A DNA stretch of 64,000 bases from Rhodanobacter glycinis (GTDB lineage Bacteria > Pseudomonadota > Gammaproteobacteria > Xanthomonadales > Rhodanobacteraceae), in NCBI RefSeq assembly GCF_900114325.1, contig NZ_FOSR01000008.1, forward strand, positions 124,001 to 188,000. Reading direction: 5' to 3'. Positions within the stretch are counted from its first letter, which is position 1. Each line of letters starts with the position of its first letter. The translations under genes and the position numbers were made by a program. Shown in pieces: positions 7,942 through 16,457 of this stretch. The notes below the pieces were generated by a model, which did not search any database, was not told the DNA's origin, and worked only from the letters and a program-made list of their open reading frames with translations.

Positions 7942-9716
7942 GCCGTGGCGGTGCGGGGAGAGGTGGCGTCCGCATCCAGCGCATCGGCTACGCGCTGGCG
8001 CTCCTGGCGCAGGCGTTCGGGCAGGCGCGGGCTGAAGCTTTCCAGGTATTCGCCGATCGCTTCGATTTCAGTCTGCCAGCCGGCGTTGTCCACCGCGAGC
8101 AGCTCGTCGATCTGGCCGGGCTTGAGGGCCAGGCCGTCGAGCTTCAGCTCGTTGCGGGCGGGCAAGGTGCCGATCGGCGTCTGCACGCCGCGTGCGGTGC
8201 CCTTCACGCGCTCGATCATCCATTCCAGCACGCGCAGGTTCTCGCCAAAGCCGGGCCACAGGAACTTGCCGTCGGCGCCCTTGCGGAACCAGTTGACGTG
8301 GAAGATCTTCGGCAGCTTCGCGCCGGCCTTGTCCAGCGCCAGCCAATGCGCGAAGTAGTCGCCGTAGTGATAGCCGCAGAACGGCTTCATCGCCATCGAG
8401 TCGCGGCGCAGCACGCCGACCGCGCCGGTGGCGGCGGCAGTGGTTTCCGAACCCATCGCGGCGCCCATCAGCACGCCATGGGTCCAGTCACAGGCTTCCA
8501 TCACCAGCGGCAGCAGCGACGGCCGGCGCCCACCGAACACGATGGCGCTGATCGGCACGCCTTGCGGCGCCTCGGCCTTCTCCGACCAGGTCGGACATTG
8601 CTTTGCGCTGACCGTGAAGCGCGAGTTGGGATGCGCGGCCGGGCCGTTGGCGGGATCGTACGGGCGCCCCTGCCAGTCGGTGACCGGCTCGCCGGGCAGG
8701 CCGTCCCACCACGGCTGGTTGTCGGCTGTGACGGCGACGTTGGTGAAGATGGTGTCGTGCGAGACGCTCTTCAGCGCGTTCGGGTTGGTGCTGTTGCTGG
8801 TGCCCGGGGCCACGCCGAAGAAACCGGCCTCGGGATTGATCGCGTACAGGCGGCCATCCTTGCCCGGATGCATCCAGCAGATGTCGTCGCCGACCGTCCA
8901 CACCTTCCAGCCATCGCGGCGATAGCCTTCCGGCGGAATCAGCATGGCGAGGTTGGTCTTGCCGCAGGCGGACGGAAACGCGGCGGCGATGTAGTGGGTT
9001 TCGCCCTGCGGATTCTCGATGCCCACGATCAGCATGTGCTCGGCCAGCCAGCCTTCCTCGCGTGCCTGGTTGCTGGCGATGCGCAGGGCGTGGCACTTCT
9101 TGCCCAGCAGCGCATTGCCGCCGTAGCCGGAGCCGTAGGACTTGATCGATTTCTCGGCCGGGAAGTGCATGATCCAGCGCCGTTCGGGATCGAGCTCGCC
9201 GGTGGAGTGCAGGCCCTTCACGAAGGCCGCTTCCCGCTCGATGCGCGCCTGCGCGGCCGCGCCCATGCGGGTCATGATCTTCATGTTGGCGACCACGTAC
9301 GGGCTGTCGGTGATCTCCACGCCGCAGCGCGACAGCGGCGAGTCGATCGGCCCCATGCAATACGGGATCACGTACATGGTGCGCCCTTCCATGCAGCCGT
9401 CGAACAGCGCGTCGATCTTGGCGTGGGCGTCGGCCGGAGCCATCCAGTGGTTGTTCGGGCCAGCGTCTTCCTGCTCCGGGTGGCAGACCAGGGTGAGCTG
9501 CTCGACCCGGGCCACGTCGGACGGGTTCGAGCGATGCAGGTAGCAGCCCGGATGGGTCTGCTGGTTCAGCTCGATCAGGGTGCCATCGGCCAGCATTTGC
9601 CGTACCAGGGACTGGTATTCGGTGTCCGATCCGTCGCACCAGTGGATGTGGGCGGGACGGGTCAGGGCGGCCACGTCGTTGACCCAGTGTTGCAGCGCTT
9701 CCAGCTTGCTTGCCAT
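7938..9716 (-). CDS. pckG: Phosphoenolpyruvate carboxykinase (GTP)
   Basis: The product has 592 residues and converts oxaloacetate plus GTP to phosphoenolpyruvate, CO2 and GDP, the first committed step of gluconeogenesis. The GTP-class nucleotide loop [13 protein letters not shown] (about residues 270-285), the VGDDICWMH metal site and the HWMAP / YVIPYCMGP substrate regions are all present, and the length matches the family (about 600). I chose ATG 9716 because GGGAGA lies six bases upstream; an earlier ATG at 9740 lacks a site. A duplicated block of about 12 bases (AAGTTGGTCTTC / AAGTTTGGTCTTC) lies across and just upstream of the start. The stop codon touches palindromic element 2. The gene is monocistronic. 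Confidence 0.97.
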   Translation of the reverse strand: MASKLEALQHWVNDVAALTRPAHIHWCDGSDTEYQSLVRQMLADGTLIELNQQTHPGCYLHRSNPSDVARVEQLTLVCHPEQEDAGPNNHWMAPADAHAKIDALFDGCMEGRTMYVIPYCMGPIDSPLSRCGVEITDSPYVVANMKIMTRMGAAAQARIEREAAFVKGLHSTGELDPERRWIMHFPAEKSIKSYGSGYGGNALLGKKCHALRIASNQAREEGWLAEHMLIVGIENPQGETHYIAAAFPSACGKTNLAMLIPPEGYRRDGWKVWTVGDDICWMHPGKDGRLYAINPEAGFFGVAPGTSNSTNPNALKSVSHDTIFTNVAVTADNQPWWDGLPGEPVTDWQGRPYDPANGPAAHPNSRFTVSAKQCPTWSEKAEAPQGVPISAIVFGGRRPSLLPLVMEACDWTHGVLMGAAMGSETTAAATGAVGVLRRDSMAMKPFCGYHYGDYFAHWLALDKAGAKLPKIFHVNWFRKGADGKFLWPGFGENLRVLEWMIERVKGTARGVQTPIGTLPARNELKLDGLALKPGQIDELLAVDNAGWQTEIEAIGEYLESFSPRLPERLRQERQRVADALDADATSPRTATA

Positions 9717-9811
9717 GGTTTCTCCCAAGTTGGTCTTCAAGTTTGGTCTTCAGCCAAATAAGAGCCAAAACACTATGTTGCGAAAACTGGCATTGCAAGG
9801 TCAGACGCAGC

Positions 9812-9835
9812 AAAAAGGGCGCCCCGAAGGCGCCC
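9812..9835 (-). terminator. Rho-independent terminator after the TetR gene
   Basis: Read on the minus strand, GGGCGCC, a TTCG loop, GGCGCCC and a run of T form a compact GC stem with a U tract. It lies 30 bases after the stop of the TetR gene at 9865. Confidence 0.8.
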
Positions 9836-9864
9836 GTGTGCTCGTGTTCAGGTTTTCGCCGGGA

Positions 9865-10443
9865 TCAGGCGGGGATCAGGGTCGCGATCATGTGTTCGAT
9901 GTAGGCATCGAACTCGTCGTGGCCCAGGCGCGGCAGGCCCAGCGTGAAGTTCAGCTGCAGGAAGCCGACGTAGGCGGCATAGGTCAGTCGCGCGCGGTTG
10001 ATGGCGTCTTCCGGCGGCAGCCCGGCTTCGCGATAGGCGGTGTTGAGGAAATCGGTACGGCGCTGCGACACGCGGGCCATCACCGGCACCACCAACGGGT
10101 GGTCCAGCGCCTTGAGCAGGGCGGCGTAGACCCGGTGCGGACGCAGTTCGTGGGCCACGCGGCGGAACAGTTCGGGCAGGCGTTCGCGCGGGTCGGCGAT
10201 GGTCTCGATCTGGCCCAGCACTTCACGCTCGCCGTACTGTTCCCAGCGCTCCAGCGCGGCCAGCAGCAAGGCCTCGCGGGTGCGGAAGTGCCAGTAGAAG
10301 CTGCCCTTGGTGACGCCAAGCTGGCGCGCCAGTGCTTCCACGGCCAGCGCGCCCACGCCCTGGTCGGCGATCAGGCCGAGCGCGGCCTCTTCCCAGTCCT
10401 CGGCGGAGAGGCGGGTACGTTCCGGTTTGCTGCTTGCATTCAT
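9865..10443 (-). CDS. TetR/AcrR-family transcriptional regulator
   Basis: The product has 192 residues. The N-terminal helix-turn-helix is typical of TetR repressors: LSAEDWEEAALGLIADQGVGALAVEAL, then ARQLGVTKGSFYWHF near residues 40-55. The C-terminal half is helical and is the probable ligand and dimer domain. The start at ATG 10443 removes a long upstream extension that lacks family character. It is divergent from the alpha/beta hydrolase at 10565 with 121 bases between, so that promoter (and possibly fadE behind it) is the natural target. The ligand is unknown; fatty acyl-CoA is a guess from the neighbours. Confidence 0.88.
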   Translation of the reverse strand: MNASSKPERTRLSAEDWEEAALGLIADQGVGALAVEALARQLGVTKGSFYWHFRTREALLLAALERWEQYGEREVLGQIETIADPRERLPELFRRVAHELRPHRVYAALLKALDHPLVVPVMARVSQRRTDFLNTAYREAGLPPEDAINRARLTYAAYVGFLQLNFTLGLPRLGHDEFDAYIEHMIATLIPA

Positions 10444-10527
10444 GGCCGTATGGTAGCCCAGACCGGGTAGCACAGGCAGTGGTGGCCCGGATGCACGGTG
10501 GGCGGTGAGATTGGCGAGTCTGGGAGG

Positions 10528-10557
10528 TTGACGGCACTGGGCGTGGCGATCCATACT
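10528..10557 (+). promoter_or_regulatory. Sigma70-type promoter implying a leaderless hydrolase mRNA
   Basis: TTGACG at 10528-10533 and CATACT at 10552-10557 are separated by 18 bases. Transcription would start about 7 bases downstream, essentially at the ATG at 10565, and no Shine-Dalgarno sequence precedes that ATG. Confidence 0.5.
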
Positions 10558-10564
10558 CAAGCGT

Positions 10565-11452
10565 ATGGAAAAGACCCGCCCTCAGGCAGAGCCCTTTCGG
10601 ACTGGCGACGGTATCGCGCTGGCCGTGGAGTCGTTGAATCCGGCCGGCTCGCCGACGTTGCTGTTCGCGCACGGCTTTGGCCAGACCCGTGGCGCCTGGG
10701 GCGGTTCGGCCGCAGCCTTGGCTCGACAAGGTTGCCATTGCGTCACGTTCGACACGCGCGGGCATGGCGAGAGCGAACGTTCGCCGGATGGCAGCTACCA
10801 CATGCAGCAGTTCGCTGAGGACCTGCTGCGACTGGCACGCGCGCAGTCCCAGCCGCCGATCCTGATCGGCGCCTCGATGGGCGGCCTGCTCGGTTTGGTG
10901 GTGGCCGGGGAAACCCGTCCGGCACCGTTTCGCGCAATGGTGCTGGTGGATATCACGCCACGCTGGGAGACGGCGGGGGTGGAGCGCATCCTGGCCTTCA
11001 TGCAGGCGCACCCCGATGGTTTTGCGGATTACGCCGAGGCCGCCACGCAGATCGCCACCTACCTGCCGCAGCGCAACGGTCGCAAGAGCGAGCAGCAGCT
11101 GCGCCCGTTGATGCGCGAAGCGGCCGATGGCCGGCTGCACTGGCACTGGGACCCGGCCTTGCTGGCGGGCGGGCTGGTGCAGGAGAGCGAACGCTACCAG
11201 CCGCGCCTGCTGTCCGCCGCCGCGAAGGTGGATGTGCCCGTATTGCTGCTCTCCGGTGAACGCAGCGACGTGGTTTCGCGCGACACCGTCGACGAATTCC
11301 TGCAGCTCGTGCCGCATGCCCGACACGTGGAGGTGGCGGGCGCCACGCACATGGTGGCCGGCGATGCGAACGATGCATTCACGCGCGAGATCGCAGGCTT
11401 CATCCATACCCTGGACGACGCGGACGCCCGGCGGGGCGTTCGGGTTTCATAG
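10565..11452 (+). CDS. Alpha/beta-hydrolase fold protein
   Basis: The product has 295 residues. The oxyanion region is FAHGFGQTRGAW, the nucleophile elbow is GASMGG (G-x-S-x-G, Ser near residue 100), an Asp follows the strand VPVLLLSGERSD, and the catalytic His is in GATHMVAGD near residue 265. The whole triad is therefore present. No signal peptide is seen, so it is cytoplasmic. Substrate class (ester, lactone, peroxide) cannot be read from the sequence. It is divergent from a TetR gene and lies 35 bases before fadE, so it may be co-transcribed with fatty-acid oxidation. Confidence 0.85.
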   Translation: MEKTRPQAEPFRTGDGIALAVESLNPAGSPTLLFAHGFGQTRGAWGGSAAALARQGCHCVTFDTRGHGESERSPDGSYHMQQFAEDLLRLARAQSQPPILIGASMGGLLGLVVAGETRPAPFRAMVLVDITPRWETAGVERILAFMQAHPDGFADYAEAATQIATYLPQRNGRKSEQQLRPLMREAADGRLHWHWDPALLAGGLVQESERYQPRLLSAAAKVDVPVLLLSGERSDVVSRDTVDEFLQLVPHARHVEVAGATHMVAGDANDAFTREIAGFIHTLDDADARRGVRVS

Positions 11453-11487
11453 TCACCACAAGTACGCACCGCAACGAGGAAGTCGAG

Positions 11488-13956
11488 ATGTCCGTGATAC
11501 TGACCCTGCTGGCGGCGCTCATCGCGACCGGCGCCTGCGCTTACCACCGCACGAGCCTGCGCACCTGGGCCATCGCCACGCTGATCACCACCATCGTGGT
11601 GGGCCTGCTGGTGCATGCACCCGTGACCACCGTCATCCTGGTCATCATCGAGCTGGCGATCGCCATCCCGCTGCTGTTGCCGACGTTCCGTCGCAAGCAG
11701 ATCAGCGCGCCGCTGCTGAAGATGTTCGCCAAGGTCACGCCGAAACTGTCCGCGACCGAGCAGACCGCGCTGGAAGCGGGCACCGTCGGCTTCGAAGGGG
11801 AGCTGTTTTCCGGCAAGCCGGAATGGAACGAACTGCTGCGTCAGCCGAAGCCGGAACTGAGCACCGAGGAGCAGGCCTTCCTCGATGGCCCGGTGGAAGA
11901 ACTCTGCGCGATGATCGACGATTGGCAGATCACCCACGAGCTGGCCGACCTGCCGCCGAACGTGTGGGAGTTCATCAAGAAGAACAAGTTCTTCGGCATG
12001 ATCATCCCGAAGCAGTACGGCGGCCTGCAGTTCTCCGCGCTGGCGCATTCGGCGGTGCTGCAGAAGCTGTCGACCATGTCGGCCACGGTGTCCTCCACCG
12101 TCGCGGTGCCGAACTCGCTGGGGCCGGCCGAATTGCTGCTGCATTACGGCAGCGAGGAGCAGAAGGACTACTACCTGCCGCGCCTGGCGGTGGGCGAGGA
12201 AATCCCCTGCTTCGCGCTGACCGGCCCGTATGCGGGCTCCGACGCCACCTCGATTCCGGACTACGGCATCGTCTGCAAGCAGATGGTGGACGGCGTGGAA
12301 ACGCTGGGCATCAAGCTCACTTTCGACAAGCGCTACATCACGTTGGCGCCGGTCGCCACCGTGGTCGGCCTCGCTTTCCGCATGTACGACCCGGAACACC
12401 TGCTGGGCGACAAGGACGACCTGGGCATCACCCTGGCGTTGCTGCCGCGCACGACGCCGGGGCTGCAGATCGGTCGCCGCCACTTCCCGCTCAACATTCC
12501 GTTCCAGAACGGCCCGATCCACGGCAAGGACGTGTTCGCGCCGTTGTCGGTGCTGATTGGTGGCCCGCAGATGGCCGGCCACGGCTGGCGCATGCTGGTG
12601 GAATGCCTGTCGGTGGGGCGCGCCATTTCACTGCCGTCGAACGCCACCGGCGCGATGCGGGCCTCGGCCGCGGCCACCGGCGCCTACTCGCGCATGCGCA
12701 AGCAGTTCGGCCTGGCGATCGCCCGCTTCGAGGGCGTGGAAGAGGCATTGGGCCGCATCGGCGGCCTGACCTATGCCACCACTGCGCTGTCGCGCGCCAC
12801 TGCGGCCGCGGTGGATCGTGGCGAGAAGCCGGCGGTGCCCTCGGCGATCGCCAAGTACCACGCCACCGAATGGGCCCGTACCGTGGCCGGCGACACCATG
12901 GACGTGCACGGCGGCAAGGCGGTGCAGCTCGGTCCGAAGAATTACGCCGGGCGTGGCTGGTCGTCCGTGCCGATCGCGATCACCGTGGAAGGCGCGAACA
13001 TCATGACGCGCAGCCTGATGATCTTCGGCCAGGGGGCCATCCGCTGCCATCCCTATGTGCTGAAGGAAATGCAGGCGTTGTCCATGGCCGATTACGGCGA
13101 GCGCCTGCGCACCTTCGACAAGGCACTGTTCGGCCATATCGGCTTCGGCATCTCCAATGCCGTGCGCAGCTTCGTGATGGGCTTGTCCGGCGGTCGCATG
13201 GGCGACGCGGCGGGTGATGCCTACACGCGCCGCTACTACCGCAAGCTCAACCGCTACTCCGCCGCGCTGGCCTTGTGCGCGGACGTGTTCATGGGCGTGC
13301 TGGGTGGCAAGCTGAAGTTCAAGGAGAAACTCTCCGCGCGGCTGGGCGACGTGCTCAGCTATCTGTATATCGCCAGCGCCATGCTCAAGCGCTACGAGGA
13401 TACCGGCCGGCCGGAAGCGGATCGCCCGTTCCTGGCCTGGGGTTTCCACGAGTGCATGTGGCTGATCCAGAACGCGCTGGACGGCGCCATTCGCAACTTC
13501 CCGGTGCGTCCGGTGGCGTGGCTGTTGCGCGTGCTGGTGTTTCCGTTCGGTCGTCGCGAAGTGCCGCCGTCGGATCGGCTGGGGCGTCGCGTGGCCGCGC
13601 TGCTCACCGCACCGAACGAGGCACGCGGGCGCCTGCTGGAATGGGTCTACCTGACGCCCAGCGCCAACAACACCGTGGGCCGCATGAACGCATTGCTGCC
13701 TGACGTGATCGCCGCCGAGCCGGTGGAGCGGAAGTTCCTGAAGGGGCTCAAGGCGGGCCAGTTCAAGGCGCACGACTACGACGGCCAGCTGGCCGAGGCG
13801 CTGGCGGCCAACGTGATCAGCCAGGCCGAGCACGATCTGCTCAAGCGCGTGCATGCGGCGGTGTTCGAGTTCATCTCGGTGGACGATTTCGATCCGTCCG
13901 AATTGCGTGCGGCCGTGACGCGCGCGGACGAGAAGAAGCTGACCCGCGTGGCTTGA
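11488..13956 (+). CDS. fadE: Acyl-CoA dehydrogenase, FadE type
   Basis: The product has 822 residues, the length of the large FadE class (E. coli FadE is about 814) rather than the 380-residue acyl-CoA dehydrogenases. It introduces the trans-2 double bond in the first step of fatty-acid beta-oxidation. Hydrophobic helices occupy residues 1-60, suggesting inner-membrane association. The flavin/acyl-CoA core follows (CFALTGPYAGSDA, then GGPQMAGHGW and KYHATEW), and a C-terminal extension specific to FadE begins near residue 520. The start at 11488 is preceded by AACGAGGAAG. It ends just before a palindromic terminator facing the convergent signalling operon. The TetR protein upstream is a candidate regulator (inference). 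Confidence 0.95.
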   Translation: MSVILTLLAALIATGACAYHRTSLRTWAIATLITTIVVGLLVHAPVTTVILVIIELAIAIPLLLPTFRRKQISAPLLKMFAKVTPKLSATEQTALEAGTVGFEGELFSGKPEWNELLRQPKPELSTEEQAFLDGPVEELCAMIDDWQITHELADLPPNVWEFIKKNKFFGMIIPKQYGGLQFSALAHSAVLQKLSTMSATVSSTVAVPNSLGPAELLLHYGSEEQKDYYLPRLAVGEEIPCFALTGPYAGSDATSIPDYGIVCKQMVDGVETLGIKLTFDKRYITLAPVATVVGLAFRMYDPEHLLGDKDDLGITLALLPRTTPGLQIGRRHFPLNIPFQNGPIHGKDVFAPLSVLIGGPQMAGHGWRMLVECLSVGRAISLPSNATGAMRASAAATGAYSRMRKQFGLAIARFEGVEEALGRIGGLTYATTALSRATAAAVDRGEKPAVPSAIAKYHATEWARTVAGDTMDVHGGKAVQLGPKNYAGRGWSSVPIAITVEGANIMTRSLMIFGQGAIRCHPYVLKEMQALSMADYGERLRTFDKALFGHIGFGISNAVRSFVMGLSGGRMGDAAGDAYTRRYYRKLNRYSAALALCADVFMGVLGGKLKFKEKLSARLGDVLSYLYIASAMLKRYEDTGRPEADRPFLAWGFHECMWLIQNALDGAIRNFPVRPVAWLLRVLVFPFGRREVPPSDRLGRRVAALLTAPNEARGRLLEWVYLTPSANNTVGRMNALLPDVIAAEPVERKFLKGLKAGQFKAHDYDGQLAEALAANVISQAEHDLLKRVHAAVFEFISVDDFDPSELRAAVTRADEKKLTRVA

Positions 13957-13973
13957 CCAACCCGTGAGTGACT

Positions 13974-14004
13974 GCGGCCCGGGTGTCGAATGCGCCCGGG
14001 CCGC
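13974..14004. terminator. Palindromic terminator between convergent fadE and the signalling operon
   Basis: GCGGCCCGGG at 13974-13983 pairs with CCCGGGCCGC at 13995-14004. There is no clear T run on either side, but the hairpin lies between two converging genes, 18 bases after the fadE stop and 5 before the next stop. Confidence 0.6.
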
Positions 14005-14008
14005 GCTG

Positions 14009-15013
14009 TCAGCTTTCCTGGCTGGACAGCACGCAGCGGTTCTTGCCGCTGCCCTTGGCTTCGTAGAGTGCACGGTCGGCGGCCTGGATCAGCGATTCCT
14101 CCGCATCCACGGCGCCGTTCCACAACGCGATGCCGATGCTGGCACTGACGGTGGCCACGAATTCACGCTGGCCGGTTTCCAGCGGATAAGGCAGCGCCAG
14201 CATGTCGCACAGATGCTGGCAGCGTTCCATCAGCAGCGGTACGTCGCCCACCTCTTCGAGGATCAGCGCGAATTCGTCGCCGCCGAGGCGCGCCACCGTA
14301 TCGTTCGCCCGCACATGACTGCCCAGCCGGGCGGCAATCGAGCGCAGCAGCGCATCGCCGGCCGGATGTCCCCAGGTATCGTTGACCGCCTTGAAGCCGT
14401 CGATGTCCAGCATCGCCAGTGCAAAGCCGCTGTCATGGCGCGCGCCGCGCTGCATGGCCGCTTGCAGGCGATCATGGAACAACGCCCGGTTCGGCAGGCC
14501 GGTCAGCATGTCGTGGGTGGCCTGGTGGCGCACCTTGGCCTCGGCGCGTTCGCGCTCGGCGATCTCGATGTTCAGTTGCGTATTGCGCTCGGCCAGCTCG
14601 TCCAGTGCTTGCTGCAATTGCATGCGCGCGGCGTACAACTCCAGGAATACGCGTACCTTCGATTGCAGGATGGCGTCGTTGATCGGCTTGGCGATGTAGT
14701 CCACCGCACCGGAACGATAGCCGTGCAGGCGATTGAGGTCGTCGGCGTAGGCGGCGGTGACGAAGATGATCGGCGTGCCCTTGAGCTGGTCGGTTTCGCC
14801 GAGCAGGGCCGCCACTTCGAAGCCGTCCATCCCGGGCATGTTGACGTCGAGCAGGATCAGCGCGAATTCGTGGTCGAGGCACAGCGCCAGTGCCTGGTTG
14901 CCGCTGTCTGCCTCGACCAGTTCGGCATCGAAGCCGGCCAGCAGTCGGCGCATCGCCACCAGGTTGGCGTGGGTATCGTCGACGACGAGGATCTTGGGGC
15001 GGCTTGGGTTCAT
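14009..15013 (-). CDS. Response regulator with GGDEF domain (diguanylate cyclase)
   Basis: The product has 334 residues. The N-terminal receiver domain carries the acidic pair VDD (11-13), the phospho-acceptor Asp56 in LLDVNMPGMDG and Lys in AKPIND. A coiled linker (about 130-165) leads to a GGDEF domain with an intact GGDEF motif and an RAND inhibitory site exactly five residues before it. It should therefore make cyclic-di-GMP when phosphorylated and be product-inhibited. The start at ATG 15013 overlaps the cheB stop by four bases. It is the last gene of an operon with a hybrid kinase, cheR and cheB, so the kinase is the likely phosphodonor (inference). No phosphodiesterase lies nearby in the operon. 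Confidence 0.93.
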   Translation of the reverse strand: MNPSRPKILVVDDTHANLVAMRRLLAGFDAELVEADSGNQALALCLDHEFALILLDVNMPGMDGFEVAALLGETDQLKGTPIIFVTAAYADDLNRLHGYRSGAVDYIAKPINDAILQSKVRVFLELYAARMQLQQALDELAERNTQLNIEIAERERAEAKVRHQATHDMLTGLPNRALFHDRLQAAMQRGARHDSGFALAMLDIDGFKAVNDTWGHPAGDALLRSIAARLGSHVRANDTVARLGGDEFALILEEVGDVPLLMERCQHLCDMLALPYPLETGQREFVATVSASIGIALWNGAVDAEESLIQAADRALYEAKGSGKNRCVLSSQES

Positions 15014-15576
15014 GCCAGGCACAGGCGGTTGAGCAGCGCCGGAATGGCCTCCAGCGGCACGCAGTGGTCGGCGCCCGCCAGGTCGAGGGCAGCCTGCGGC
15101 ATGGCCGGCGCCTGTGCGCTGGCGGGTGATTGCACGATGGCGATGCCACCGTAGCGGCGGATCAGGCGCAGGCCTTCGGCGCCATCGGTGTTGGCACCGG
15201 TGAGCACCACGCCGACGAGGCCGGCACGCCACGCCTGTGCGGCGGAGCAGAACAGCACATCGATCGACGGCCGTGCGTGTGACACGTGCGGGTCGACCGA
15301 GAGCGCAAAGCGATTGTCGCTTTCCATGAGCAAATGGTATCCCGGTGGCGCCAGATGCACCACGCCGCCGCGCGCCGGTTCGCGTTCCGCGGCCTCGACC
15401 ACCGGCAGCCGCGAGGAGCGGGCCAGCACCCCGGCCAGGTTGGCGGAATCGTCCGCACTGCGGTGGCAGCACACCACGAGGGCTTGCGCCAGGCGGGGAT
15501 CCAGTCCGCCGAGCAGGGTTTGCAGGGCCGTCACGCCGCCCGCCGAGCACCCCACCACGATGGCGGTCACCGTCAT
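15010..15576 (-). CDS. cheB: CheB-type methylesterase catalytic domain (no receiver)
   Basis: The product has 188 residues and comprises only the CheB catalytic domain. The triad is visible: Ser11 in GCSAGG, His38 in CCHRS and Asp131 in GANTDGAEG. In chemotaxis this enzyme removes methyl groups from receptor glutamates or deamidates glutamines. Here the N-terminal receiver domain of classical CheB is absent, so activity is not directly phosphorylation-gated. The start at 15576 overlaps cheR by four bases and its end overlaps the REC-GGDEF gene by four bases. There is no receptor, CheA or CheW in the window, so the protein substrate is unknown. Confidence 0.9.
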   Translation of the reverse strand: MTVTAIVVGCSAGGVTALQTLLGGLDPRLAQALVVCCHRSADDSANLAGVLARSSRLPVVEAAEREPARGGVVHLAPPGYHLLMESDNRFALSVDPHVSHARPSIDVLFCSAAQAWRAGLVGVVLTGANTDGAEGLRLIRRYGGIAIVQSPASAQAPAMPQAALDLAGADHCVPLEAIPALLNRLCLA

Positions 15577-16451
15577 GCCTTGCTTCCTGCGGCCGGATGA
15601 ATGGATCGCCGGTAGATGCGCTGTGGTTCGTCGAACGGGTCGAAATCCGCCGCGGTGGTGGCGAAGTCGGTGCTTTCGCGCAAGCCGAGGCACAGAAAGC
15701 CGCCACGCACCAGGCTGTCGCGGAACAAGGCCAGGGCGTGGCTTTGCAGTGGGTTGGAAAAATAGATCAGCACGTTACGGCACAGCACCAGGTGCGCCTC
15801 GCAGAACACCTTGTCGGAAACCAGGTTGTGCTGGGCGAAGGTGACATTCCGGCGCAGGCGCTTGTCGATCTTGAGCAGGTTGTAGCGCACGCTGTAGTAG
15901 TCGGCGAACGAGCGCGTGCCGCCGGTGGCGATGTAGTTGCGCGACCACTGCTGCGCCTCGCGTGCCGGGTAGATGCCTTCCTGCGCATGCTGCAGGGCGC
16001 GCGTGCTGAGGTCGGTGGCGAAGATGTGGCTGCGTTCATACAGCCCGGCTTCTTCCAGCAGGATGGCCAGCGAATAGACCTCTTCGCCATGCGCGCAGCC
16101 GGCCTGCCAGATGTCGATGCGCGGGTACGATGCCAGTATGGGCAAGACCTGCTCGCGCAGCGCGCGAAAGACGCGTGGGTCGCGGAACATGTCCGAGACC
16201 GGTACCGACAGTCCTTCCAGCACGCGGGGCAGCAGCTCCGGCTGGTGCAGGGTGCGGCTGGTCAGTCCGCTGATCGTGCCGCATTCGAGGCTGTTGGCCA
16301 GCTGGCGCACGCGGCGCAGCAACGAGGCCGGTGCGTACTGGCTGAAGTCGTAGCCGTGGCGGCGCTGCATCGCGCGCACGAACAGTTCCAGCTCGATGTC
16401 GGTGAGCGCAGCCTCGCCGATGTCGTCATGGCTTGGGGATTCCGGGTCCAT
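15573..16451 (-). CDS. cheR: CheR-type protein-glutamate methyltransferase
   Basis: The product has 292 residues, close to classical CheR. An N-terminal helical domain (about 15-85) is followed by an S-adenosylmethionine-binding domain with AGCAHGEEVYSLAI (about 115-130), the acidic ATDLS turn and the LVLCRNVLIYF strand. It transfers methyl groups from S-adenosylmethionine to glutamate side chains of a partner protein. It starts 7 bases after the stop of the hybrid kinase gene and overlaps cheB by four bases. With no chemoreceptor nearby, a plausible target is the kinase sensor part itself or a distant receptor, which is untested. Confidence 0.93.
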   Translation of the reverse strand: MDPESPSHDDIGEAALTDIELELFVRAMQRRHGYDFSQYAPASLLRRVRQLANSLECGTISGLTSRTLHQPELLPRVLEGLSVPVSDMFRDPRVFRALREQVLPILASYPRIDIWQAGCAHGEEVYSLAILLEEAGLYERSHIFATDLSTRALQHAQEGIYPAREAQQWSRNYIATGGTRSFADYYSVRYNLLKIDKRLRRNVTFAQHNLVSDKVFCEAHLVLCRNVLIYFSNPLQSHALALFRDSLVRGGFLCLGLRESTDFATTAADFDPFDEPQRIYRRSIHPAAGSKA

Positions 16452-16457
16452 GCGGGC

